Shown here piece by piece: positions 35,001-46,999 of a DNA stretch of 64,000 nucleotides; position 1 is the stretch's first letter, and each line of letters begins with the position of its first letter. The translations under genes and the position numbers were made by a program. The DNA lies in contig NC_133284.1 in the NCBI RefSeq assembly GCF_005239225.2, positions 49,446,697 to 49,510,696 on the forward strand, written 5' to 3'. The notes below the pieces were generated by a model, which was not told where the DNA came from, did not search any database, and worked only from the letters and a program-made list of their open reading frames with translations. This DNA comes from Populus alba. Lineage: Eukaryota; Streptophyta; Magnoliopsida; Malpighiales; Salicaceae.

Positions 35001-38000
35001 TTAAACAAAAAAATTAAAAAATTAAAAAACTAGGAAAGAAGTCAAAAAAACCCATAAAGGTATAAAAAACCAAAACAAATACAGAAAAAAAATGAAAATG
35101 AAAAATAATATATATTTATAATATTAATTATAATTATTATTATTATTATATATAATTATAATTATAATTAAGGAAAGACAGAAATAAAGGAAAGGACGTG
35201 GAAATAGAAGGAGAGGTTGAGGGAGGCAGAAACGGAAGGAGACATTGAAAGATCGGAGGAGAGCAAAGAAAACATGTTTGAAGTGGGATTTTTTTGTGCC
35301 TTTGATAAAAATACTCTGTTTTTTTTTATCTCTTTGATTGGGATTTTTTGTCCTCTTTTATTTGGAATTTCTTCGGACACTTTAATAATATAATAACAAA
35401 AAAATGATTAAATTATTGTTCATTCAAACACAGATTTACTGTGGACTCCAATAATTAATAACAAATTATTTTGAATTTTAGTTTTGATAGCCATGCTCGT
35501 TTGATTTTTTTTTTATTTTTTTCCCATACTCTTCCAAATAATGCAGGAAACGAGGACCTGAAATGACAGCAGCGAATAAGGAGAGAAATAACGTGTTTGT
35601 TCTTTTTTCTTATAAAGTATTTTAAAAAATCATTAAATTAAATTTTATTTTATTTTTATTCAAATTGATTTTTTAAAAACTAATTTGAAAATTAGTATGA
35701 AAAAGAGGATAATAGAGTAGTTGTCCAAATCAAAACACAATAAATATAGGACAAAAACAGGGATGATAGAGTGCTCTTTGTTTTCTTAACTGTATTGGTT
35801 TAATGAGGTTTATAAATATTTTAGATAAAAAATAGGTTAAAAGCAAGTTTTTAAATAAAAATCAAGCTTATTTTTTTATATAATTTAAATAAAATCAATT
35901 TATTTAGTTGTTCAGAATTATAACTCAAGTTATAACTCAGGAGAAAAGAATTGTAAAGAAGTAGAAAATTACTGATACGAACACAACAAAGGATCAAACT
36001 CAAGTACTTTAAAAAAAAAAAAAAAGTAATTGTTTATGATGATCATCTCACTAAGTAAGGAGAAAAAAAGAAATGGGTCAAAAAAGGAAGAAAATAAGGT
36101 CACGTCGAGGCCAGTCTTGTAGAAAATTTGAGAATTAGTACGAAAAAGAGGATAATAAAGTAGTTGTTAGAATCAAAAGACATAAACACGGGAGAGAGGT
36201 TGTTTGCTGCCTGAAATCACGGCAGCAAATAAGGAAACAAAAGAAGGGGCTGAAATCAAGGCAAGAAAGAAAGAAAGACTATACATTAATGTCGTTCTCT
36301 GTTGTCTTCTAAAACTACTCCATCAGCCTGTTTGTATAATTCTTAAAATTGCTCTATGGGATTGCAGCCATGGCTCGTTTGATTTTTTTTTTTCATAAAA
36401 CAAAATTCTTTTCATGCTCTATGGGATTGCAGGGATGGAGGACTTGAAATCACGGCAGCGAATAAGATGTTAAATAGAGCGTTTGTTTGTTTTTTTTTTT
36501 TTTAGTATTTTAGAATAAAATTAAATTTTTTAAATTTTCATATTATTTTGATATATTTCTAAAACAATATTTTAAAAAATAATCACTAACACATTTTTTT
36601 TGAACTATTAAGTAACCAGTCCTTTAATTTTCCAACATTACATTTGGGTACCAATCTTCATTTTTTTTTTCTTTTTTAAGTTTTCTTTTGGTGGAGAAAA
36701 GAGAGAGAGGGTTGCCCGGATTTTATTTTAAAGAAAAAGTTGTTATTAAAGAAAGATTTTGGCTACAAATTCGTTGATTTTTGTGTGAGCTAGTTCAATT
36801 TAATGAAGTGAGTTAAGATTATGTGTGTTTTTTTACCTTCTAAACACCTTAAAAAAGATAGGAACTCTAGAAGATTTTTGGTTTTGGGTTTTGAGATGGT
36901 TTTTTATGTTTTTAAGGCCATGTATTGGTTAATGATGTTTTTAGAGTGTTTCATAGGTATTTTAGTAAAACAAATGGATTAAAAACAATCTTTTGGTTAA
37001 AAGTCAAGCTTCGTATACGGACGCATAGATGACACGTTGTCTATAAAGACACACACATGTCAATTTTTTTAAAAGCATTAGGGAAAACATGTGTCGTCCA
37101 CACCATTAACTTAACAAAAAAAATTAAAGGTTTGTGTGCATGGGCTTGACCTTGAAAGTCCGCGAAACGAGCCTTTGAAGGGTGGGCTACAAGCCTAGCA
37201 AGAAAAACATCATTTATTTTATTATTATTATTATTAATTGTTTTTTATATTTATATTTGAAAATAATTTTAAAAATGATGTTTTCATTAATACCCCTTTT
37301 TCTATGATTTTCTTTTGCCTTATTTAGCCTTTCTTCAATTATTTTTAATTTTGTTAGGTGTGTTAGTTTTTTAAGAGGTTAATATGATATATCTATAATT
37401 CTTTATATATTTCAAATAAATTAAGTATTTATTCTTTTATAATAAATTGTTTGTAATTTCACCCTTCAATTCAACGTGATGTAGAATTGTTTTTTTTTTT
37501 TTATTATTATTATTTGGTCCTCATTGATTGCTTCTTCTATATATATATATATTCCCGTTTGTATTGTCGCCTCTCTTTTTCTCCCATATGATTCAAATAA
37601 AACTAGCTTATTTAGTTGGTCAGGACTATAATGTCTTCTTTTTTTTATTTTAAAAACATTTCTAATATAACAGAAGGAAAGGAATGGGGATAAAGAAGGA
37701 AGAAAATACTATTTTTTTTACTGTGTCAGAGTGGTTTTTATAATTATATTTAATTTATAAAAATATTTAATTATTATATATTTTTAATATTTCTTGTTAT
37801 TATTATATATATATAATATTTTAATATGTTTTAAATAAAAAACTATTTTAAAAAAAAAGTGTCACAATACTAAATTATAGTATAAATTAAAAAGATAAAA
37901 GAGCTTTCTGGTTATTACTATTTACCGAGACTTATTTTATTGTGGATGTGGATATTAATAGTGAATGTTTTTAAAATTTTTCAATTTGGTATTTGAATTA

Positions 38001-39187
38001 TTATTTTTTTGCATAATGAATCTCTTTATGCTCAAATCAAAACTCAATTGCATTTTTTTTTTTTAAGGATAAGAGTTGAATTGTAAGATAGGTGACTAAA
38101 ATGGAAAACTGGTAAAAAACTTGTGGAGACACTGTTAATTGTTTGCAAAGTTCATTTTAGTCTCTTATCTTTTGAGCTATTAAGTAACATGTCCCTATAA
38201 TTTCCATTACAATTTTATCTAGAATCTCGGATTATAATCTAGAGACTATATTGAAAATTTCATAAATTGAGAAATCAAACTAGAAATTTCATTCACCTAC
38301 TGATATAACAAAATTTCTAACTCAAATTTACTATTTAAATAAACCATAACTCAAAATCATATATTTTACTTAAAATCATTCAAATCAACTAATTTAACTC
38401 ATTGTCCATAACAATCAACGACATAACATTCAAATCAATTCATCAATCAAACCCTAATATTTCAAAACTCTCAATATTCAAAGCAAAACAGGAAAATTAA
38501 AGCGTAAAATAAAACATCATTATACACATCAAAGCATGAATTATCTCATTTTAATTTATTCCTACTCTATCCTTTCTTTATCTTTTCCTCGTTCTTTTTT
38601 TTTCTTTCGCTCTCACGGTTCTCTCTCTAAATTCAGATCTTTTTTTTTTTATATTATTATTTATATTTGAACTCTTTGTTTCATGATTCTACAATACGTT
38701 CATTATCTAACCTACTTCTAAGCTCAAAGGGTTTGCTTGTCTTTTTGTTTATTCTCTCTTAAAAACAAAATCCATCACAATAAAATTGTTTTCTGTTTAT
38801 TAAGCTGTGAAATTTATGCATCTTAGCTCTTGTTCTCTTTTCATGTTTAGCCAACTCTATCTGTTCCTTGTTCTTACCATGATATAAGGCAGGTTTTAAC
38901 CTCTGAAGTCTGCTGGAAAACCATAATCAGAAAGATCCTGAAGCGATCCGAATCACAGCTTTCAATTCCCCACCACAACCCATTCCTCTTCCCCTTCGTC
39001 CTCAATGGGAAATATCTCAAAAAAATCACTGTGATGCAACAAGTTAGGGGTAGAGAATATAAGCTTCAACAAAGATCAAAACTCAAAAAATTAAAGTAAT
39101 TGTCTATGCAGAGCATTTCTGTGTCACACACTCAAGTAATATGATTGACCTATTACATTTATACAAATAATAATAATAATAATAATA
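35001..39187. other. Non-coding upstream flank of the NLR cluster (copy A)
   Basis: AT-rich sequence made of segments that recur elsewhere in the window. Examples are the ggaaagacagaaataaagga block at 35170 and the ctgaaatcacggcagc block near 36210 and 36450. A short (TA)n lies near 37539-37551. Two related stretches (38800-39010 and 39350-39530) carry a minus-strand donor-like cttcaagag|gta motif. No gene was seen. Confidence 0.45.
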
Positions 39188-39696
39188 ATGAATAAAATAA
39201 TAATAATAATAAAAGAACTAAGGTTTTTATCGCATCCAGAGTGCTTACTTTCAAAGTCAAACAGGCTTGTGCATTGCGGGCTTACGCAGCGTTCATGTAC
39301 GCTAAGATCTCCCTATGAATTACAATTGTATAATCATACATTTGTTAGTTTATTAAGCTGTTTAATTATGCAGCATTAGCTCATTTCTCTCTTCTTGTCT
39401 TGCTATCTGATTTATCTTTTTTCTTTGCATGATATAAGAGCAGGTTCTGTACCTCTTGAAGTCTAGCCTCAATCCCCCGTAGCTCTCGTCCTTCAATTGC
39501 CTTGAAATGATCCAAAAATCAACAACATGGGCCGGAGATAGTGAGTGAAAGAACACTGAGAGAATGAAATTTGAGTATGGTGATCAAAATTAGATGACAA
39601 ACTTACTTTGATTCCTACTAATGCTTTTGCTTTCATGTGTTTCAAAAAAGTAAAAGAGACATGAAACATAATCATTTCCTTCCTTTTACTTTCCAT

Positions 39697-39820
39697 CTTC
39701 TTCGCAACTGGAGATGTATCATCATAAAAATTACTTTTAATTGCTTGAGTTTATCCTTAATGACAAACTTTAACCTGTCGTACCAAAATGCTTTTGCTTT
39801 CATGTTTTCGAAAGTAAAAG
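39697..39820. other. Contig-end sequence with local repeat
   Basis: The last 124 bases before the gap do not follow copy B. The terminal part (39758-39820, tgacaaactt ... gcttttgctttcatg ... aaagtaaaag) partly repeats 39596-39653. This looks like unreliable contig-end sequence or a small local duplication. Confidence 0.5.
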
Positions 39821-40320
39821 NNNNNNNNNNNNNNNNNNNNNNNNNNNNNNNNNNNNNNNNNNNNNNNNNNNNNNNNNNNNNNNNNNNNNNNNNNNNNNNN
39901 NNNNNNNNNNNNNNNNNNNNNNNNNNNNNNNNNNNNNNNNNNNNNNNNNNNNNNNNNNNNNNNNNNNNNNNNNNNNNNNNNNNNNNNNNNNNNNNNNNNN
40001 NNNNNNNNNNNNNNNNNNNNNNNNNNNNNNNNNNNNNNNNNNNNNNNNNNNNNNNNNNNNNNNNNNNNNNNNNNNNNNNNNNNNNNNNNNNNNNNNNNNN
40101 NNNNNNNNNNNNNNNNNNNNNNNNNNNNNNNNNNNNNNNNNNNNNNNNNNNNNNNNNNNNNNNNNNNNNNNNNNNNNNNNNNNNNNNNNNNNNNNNNNNN
40201 NNNNNNNNNNNNNNNNNNNNNNNNNNNNNNNNNNNNNNNNNNNNNNNNNNNNNNNNNNNNNNNNNNNNNNNNNNNNNNNNNNNNNNNNNNNNNNNNNNNN
40301 NNNNNNNNNNNNNNNNNNNN
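39821..40320. other. Assembly gap (500 N)
   Basis: Exactly 500 N characters, a conventional fixed-size gap, so the true distance is unknown. It interrupts the NLR copy B coding region. Open frames spanning it are meaningless. Confidence 1.
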
Positions 40321-42649
40321 TTAAACCTTGCCGCAATCTTGCTGGAAACAGAGTGAAAACATCCCCACAATCCCTCACTCTTACAGATTCTAATTTATGT
40401 AAAAAACAATTGCTCAAATGTCTTCGCATTGAAGGATGTACCAACCAAACTTAATCTTGTCGAGGAATGGGTATGGATCCCTCAACATTTCTATAAAATT
40501 TATTCCCTAACATTATATGATATTTGCGCAAGCTAACTGGAAAAACAAAATCTCTGGGAATGCATTCAACCTTCGGTATCCTCAATGATAATACGGCTAA
40601 CTGAGACAACGAATTTAGTTCTGTTAGGCTTGCATTCTTTCCTCCTGTGCTGTCACATCCCAACAAACACCCATCCCTGAAAGCTGTCAATCAATAGTCT
40701 TCTAACTTCTTCAACCTTCCAATCAAATTCACAGGAATCCTTCTTAGCCTTTGACAACCTGTCACATCCAACAACCTTAACTCCTTGAGCTCTCCTATTT
40801 CATGAGGTAATTCTTTCAATGGATGAGCACGCTTAAAAACAAGTAATCTTAAGTCTCTGCAGCTTTTCCCAACCGAATGAGGTCCTTGCATTACCACAAG
40901 ATCAACACCAACGATTTTGAAGTTTTCGTTGAGAGTTCAAGTGATTGCAATGACAAACACCCTCCCTTCAGAGACAAAACTTCAATTTCTCTCATCCCTT
41001 CAAAAAACATCTGAGGAACATTCAAACACATAACCCAATTCTAATAATAGAACTTTGAGCTTTGGACATACCAATCCTTCAGGAAGTCCTGCTAGTTTAT
41101 TGCCCATTAACGAAAATTGTTGTACAACCTTCAAAGCTTTTATCATGAAATGGCCACTCCTTCAACCCATTGACAGCCTTTACCATGAATCCATATTCTT
41201 CTGATGATGCTATCTGAATTAGCTACATCACGAACCAAGTCATTGCATTGTCACATGTTCTTCAGTTTCAGTGCCCAACAACAAACAACAAGCTTTGAGG
41301 TCTTTGATTGCCACATGAACTTGTTCCCTTGCATCTTCAATGGGCTCCCATCTTGATGTAACCCATAGCCAACTGCATATCTCGTCAAGTCCTCGATTGG
41401 AATGTTGTAATCTTCTGGAAATAAACAGCATAGCAAGAAACATAACTTGGTTTCCTTGGACTTCAAATAATCGTAGCTCAACTTAAGACATGCATATGCA
41501 TTTTTTTTTCTTCAATTTGTTTCTATTCCGGAAATTGAGAGTTTTTGAGCTGTTTAGACACCCTTTTCCACTCAACTTCAGATTTATCTCTTAGAGCCTT
41601 TCCCACTGTCACAAGTGCTATAGGCAAGCAGTGGCACTCACTCGCAACCTTCCTTGCCACTGTGTTCAAGGTAGAGTCCCCATCATCTAAACCTGCATTG
41701 ATTCTGAATAAATCCCATGCTTCTTTTTTCAGAAAAGAGACTAAACGCACAATTTTTCTGGCACACCATTATAAGAAAACATGTCTCGACGACGTGTTGT
41801 TAGAAGAATTTTACAACCCCTGTGATCATCACCAAATGGGATCCCTATTTCTTTCAACTCAATATGTTTCCAAACATCATCCAGGATTATTAGCATCTTC
41901 TTTCCCTGCAGTCTCTTCCATAATCGATCTGCTCTCCCTTCTTTACTCTTTTCTTTAAATTCCAGAACTAACTTCTCTGCCATTCGATCCTGGATGTCTA
42001 TGACATTTGGATTCTGCGACACCGTAGCCATCAAAACTTCATCAAGCGGCGGCTGCAACTCTTTGGCTCTCCTGCCTACTTCTTTCACCAGGGTGGTTTT
42101 ACCCACCCCTCCCATGCCGTACAGTCCGATCATATTGACGTTGTCATCGTTGAGAGCTTTCATAATCTGTTCCAAAGCTTCTTTTGAAGCTTCTGAGGGC
42201 GTGAACTCCTTTGATGGAAGAAATTCTATGGGCTGAGGAGGAGCTTTGTCGGCCACTTCTGTAATCTTTTTTTCTAAAAGTTTTCTGAAAGTCTCCGACT
42301 TCTTGGCCAGTGCCTTGCTTAACTTGAATTGTCGCATGCAGTTTGGACACCAAGTAAAGCATTTGCCATTTTTTCCTATTTCATTTTCCAAGGACTTCGC
42401 ACCTTCAATTTCGTTGTTTGCATCTTCCAGCCACTTTTTGACATCTTTGTAAATTTCTTCAGCATTCCTTTCAGCAGCTTTGACATCATCTTGCAGACGT
42501 TCTTTTGCCGAATCCAGGTTCTGCTTTCGTTCATTGAATTCTTCAACAAAATGGTTGAAACAGAACATGTAACGGAGCTGCCTTCCTACTGGTTTCACCA
42601 TGGGTTCTGCTATCTTAGATATAATGTCAACCACACTTTCGAAAGTCAT
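40321..42649 (-). pseudogene. CC-NB-ARC-LRR gene, copy B (truncated, many frameshifts)
   Basis: Starts at the same ATG context as copy A (42649). The first 302-codon frame is nearly identical, with substitutions such as D148E, K167N, A188V and G228V. P-loop and kinase-2 motifs are intact. It then breaks: an extra base near 41771 (attataag versus atataag), a longer T-run at 41727, changes at 41505-41525, a missing C near 41348, extra bases at 41219 and 41243, and more through 40900. LRR coding continues in pieces (40897-40691, 40690-40451) to the gap at 40320. So many one-base indels with so few substitutions suggest unpolished sequence, not long decay. If they are real, the gene is dead. Confidence 0.85.
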
Positions 42650-45570
42650 TTTCCACCGACCTGAAAATCAGAGAAATAAGGATACACAGAACGTGAGAGT
42701 GAGTCTATGATGACCATCTCTTATCACACGTTCAGGTAATATGATTGACCTATAACAATATTAAAAAAACAAAATAAAAACTAATAGATGGTCGCCACGT
42801 GTTCAACTTTATCTACCATTAGGAAAGGATAGAAAGTAGGGGAGAGAGAGAGAGGTTAAAAGGCTTTAAAAAAAAAATAAGACGGAGAGGTTGAGGGAGG
42901 CAGAAACGGAAGGAGACAATATTGAAAAGATCGGAAGGTCGGAGGAGAGTAAAGAAAAGCTTTTTTTTTTTATTTCAACCTTTTCTATTAACATGTTTCG
43001 TAATGGGCCATGGTATTTTGTTTCTATTTTGTCTATGTTTTCATCTAGAGCTTGAAAAAACATCATGTTTTTGGGTTTGTGCCTGATCATGCAAAAAAAT
43101 TTTGATGTAGGCAGAAGCTTAAAAACATACTAATTAAAGAATATAAAATTTTTAATGAGTGAAAAGAAATGCAGATATGAAGTTTTAAATTTACCAGTTT
43201 ATTTTTTAAAAAATAATAATAATGAAGTTTTGTCTTTTTAGTAAGTTTACAATATTTTAAATACACCAAAAAAACTCTATTTCAATTAAAAAAATTGCAA
43301 AGGAAAGATGCATAACATCCAAAATAAATAAAAATCCAAAAAATAATAAGGATACAAATGTGAGAGTGAGTCCCTACAAGTAAAACAGGCGCAGAGAGAA
43401 TGGGAATAGGAATTTCATTACCTCCAATTTGGGAAAATATGTGCGAAAAGCACTGGTACTGATTGCTCAATGAAATAGCTCGTTTGTTATGTGATGCTCG
43501 TTTTATCTATTTGATTGGGATTTTTTTGTGCCTTTTGATAAAAAACACTCTTTTTTTTTATCTCTTTTGATTGGAATTTGTTTGTGTCTCTTTTATTTGG
43601 AAGATCTTTGGACACTTTAATAATATAATAACAAAAAAAAATTAAAAATCTTGATGAAATTATTGTTCATTCAAGCACAGATTTGCTGTGGACTACAATT
43701 GTATTTTTTCCTAAATTTTAAGTTTTAGTTTTTAATTTTAAGTTATTTAACGTCTTTTTTAGGGGGGAAAAAAAACAACGCTCGTAACATAGTGCAGTCC
43801 AAACAGAAGAGACATCTCTTGAGAAAAAGAAAGAAAGAAAGAACCCTTTCTCCATTAACCGAACCCCATAACTCCAGGAAAGTAAGGACTAAACCATAGT
43901 GTAAAAATCTTAAAAGGTTCTAAATTATCTCTGTTACTTTTCCTTAATTTTCTAGACAAGCAAAAGGAGCTAAACTTATTCCCGACCAAAACGTCAAGAA
44001 TTTCAGTAGAACAAAAGAAGAGATTATTACTTGACCAAAAACAACTAGTCAGCATCCAAAGAAACCGAGTGAATGAGAGAAAAAGACTATTAGCTAGAAA
44101 ACAATCAACAGATCCAAGAATTTTCTGTATGTTTTCCAAGAAAATGAAAACGAAATGAGCAGCACAACCCTCTTCTCTCCAAGAAAAGAAAGAAAACGAA
44201 AGGAAAGAAACAAAGATAGTAGGTTAGTGTTAGAAAAAAAAAAAACAAAGAAGTTCGAGGAAGTGGGAAGCCTTTTTTCTGCTGTTCATGTGGTGTTCTG
44301 GTGTTCACGCAGACTAAGAACTCCTACCATCGTATAATCATATAATTAAAACACAACAATAAAAAAGTAACAAGCAGCTAATTATGTGCGAAAATCAGAG
44401 AAATAAGGATACTGAACGTGAGAGTGAGTCATTGCAAGTAAAAGAGGCGCAGAGAGAATGGGAATAGGAATCTCATTACCTTAAATTGAGAAAATATGTG
44501 CGAAAAGCAAAGATTGCTCAATGAAGTGGAGAAGGCCTTTAGCTCTGTATGGAATCCAGCTTCAAAGGAACAAGGCAAGGTCTAAGCATTTTGATGACAT
44601 AATTAAGATAATATGCGTAGTAATATAGAGACAGTGACAAAGAAATAAAAGAAAAATTATGTGTAAAAGTAATCACCTAGCAAAGAAAGAAACGAATGAA
44701 AGATTCAGCATAATCACTTAGACGCCTCCATGGATGATACCAGCTCGCTTCCAACAACACATGTAATTAACCTAAGCTTAAGAACGGTCAAAGTTTTTTT
44801 TAGTTTTCTTCTTTTTTAAAAAAAAAAACAGATCATCAAGGGAAAAAACTTGCAAAGAAGTAGAATTAATGGAATGAACACAACAAAGGATCAAACTCAA
44901 GCAATTAAAAGTAACTGTCTATGAGTACCATCTGTGTCTCACACTCAAGTGAGGAGAGAAGGAGAGAAAAGAAAGCAAAGGGACAAGGAAGGCAAAAAGT
45001 AAGGTCACGTAGGGCCAGTCTTGTAGAAAGTTTGAAAAAGTAGCATGACAGAAGAGGATAATAGTATAATATTTGATATATGAAGCTATGCTAAGGGAAT
45101 GAAGCTTGTACCACCTATAATAATAAAAATAATTACATATTAACAAGCATCATTTGATTAGTAAGTTTCCAAATTCTATCCACAAATATTATAACTTAGC
45201 TAGATTTCATGCAAGCAATTCCTAACTCTAGTATTTTCTTTGTGTTAAAAATGGAGACTTCTTGGTGTTCGCTAAAGCTTGGGTATACTATTTTTGAACA
45301 AATAACAAGGTAAAAACATCTTTTTTAACGATATTAAAATCATTTATTCATTTAAAGTATCAATATTGTCATTTATAATGAAACATTTAATTTTACTACA
45401 TTGAAAATACATTGACCAATAGAATCGTTGCCTTTAGCCAACCCCAAATTTGTCTATCATCATATAATATTGATCATTACATTATGTGATTTACAACTAA
45501 TGATAGGATTTCAAGGACAAGTCACCACAACATTAATAAATTCACATCCTACCGACCATTATGGCTGTTA

Positions 45571-45967
45571 GAGCTCTCTAATTGAGTTGCTAAATGGATA
45601 GTTAAAAATAATAAAAAAAAGTAATATTTTAGTTTTTTTTATTTGTATTTCATACTCCAAAGAGAAAATCAAATGAAATGCTAAAATGCTTTTTTTTCCC
45701 CATAAATGTTATTCCTACATATCTCTTAAAAGAGCTAAAACTAACAAAGTAGGGTCCACAAAAGAATAAACCAATTAAATCTAGCCACGTAAAAAAAAGA
45801 TCAAAATCATTAAAAAAAAACAACACTTATTTATTCCACTCTAATAGAATTGGCTTTTCAAATGGATTTTTTCCATTGGAATACACATGGTAAAAAAAAC
45901 TATATTTATACTATTTAAAATGTTATTTTATCAATTTACCTTTTTAAAATAGCATCTCCAGATGCTC
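45571..45967. mobile_element. Tourist-like MITE (copy B)
   Basis: The duplicate of the 33084-33485 element, with the same TIRs and flanking TTA. It is five bases shorter because of run-length differences. It moved with the 12-kb block and is not an independent insertion. Confidence 0.65.
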
Positions 45968-46085
45968 TTATAGAATAGCAATGGCCATCCTTTGGCCATC
46001 ATGCCATAAAAGCCTCATTTTGAGCCACTTTCTCTCTCTTGCTCTTGCAAATAAGGCACGATTAAGTATATTTAGCAGTGTGGTA

Positions 46086-46676
46086 GCGGTTGCTTTTCAA
46101 ATAAGCTTTTAAACAAATATGCTTTTAAATCAGGTTATCCCGTAAAACCTGAGATTTGCGTTATGAAAGTTTGATAACTAAATATTAAAAAAAATGACGG
46201 TTTACCCAGAATTAACCGGGTTAACCCATCAAACCAAGTTAACCCATCAAGCCCAGGATACGTGTCATGAAAGTTTGATAATTAACTTGAATAGACTAAA
46301 TTAAATTAAAAAAAAATAACTCGTCAAATCAGGTTAACCTATCAAACCCGAGATTCGTATCATGAAATATGATAACTAAATAAATCAGTGTGAAAATAAG
46401 CTTTTAAACAGCGTCCGGGACTAAACCCAAACTAATGAACGTTAACGCTTTTAAATCAATCCCGTAAAACCTGACGTTTTTGATAACTAAATATTAAAAA
46501 AAATGACGGTTTACCCAGAATTAACCGGTTAACCCATCAATTAACCCATCTACGTGTCATGAAAGTTGATAATTAACTTGAATAGACTAAATTAAATTAA
46601 AAAAAAATAACTCGTCAAATCAGGTTAACCTATCAAACCCGAGATTCGTATCATGAAAATATGATAACTAAATAAA
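46086..46676. repeat. ~290-bp tandem duplication specific to copy B
   Basis: The segment beginning ataagcttttaaaca (46101) is repeated from 46396 at an offset of about 295 bases, including tgacggtttacccagaatta and aactcgtcaaatcaggttaacc. Copy A has a single version (about 33690-33980). The second unit has lost several short words, so the two units are not identical. Confidence 0.8.
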
Positions 46677-46999
46677 AAAAAAATTAACATTAACAAACTA
46701 AATCAAACAAAAAAATTCATTAAAAAAATTAAAAAGAAAAAAACAGTCATATAATAATAATACAATATAATAATAATTATAATGAAAAAACATGGGGAAA
46801 GCTAAAGTTCAAGCTAAATTCTCAACCAACTCAATATTAAAAAAATAAATTTAACAAAGATAATTTAAAATATAAACATGTGGGGGAAACACTGCAGCCA
46901 AATAAAAATCATGCAAGGTAAAAACTGTAGTAATCCATAGTGTTTTTTTTTTTTAAAAAGCTACAAAGCTAAGTTCTCAACCATCTTAATATATAAAAA

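Larger units (their letters stand above)
27836..39696. repeat. 12-kb direct duplication, copy A
   Basis: This block matches 40321-52263 in the same orientation, from inside the LRR exon of the NLR through all of its upstream flank. Matches run for hundreds of bases with only scattered substitutions and homopolymer-length changes. The left limit may be artificial because copy B starts at the assembly gap. Copy A after 39697 diverges from B. Confidence 0.92.

Noticed and set aside
39637..40444. Frames running through the N block
   Set aside because: The middle is an assembly gap, so the translation is meaningless.
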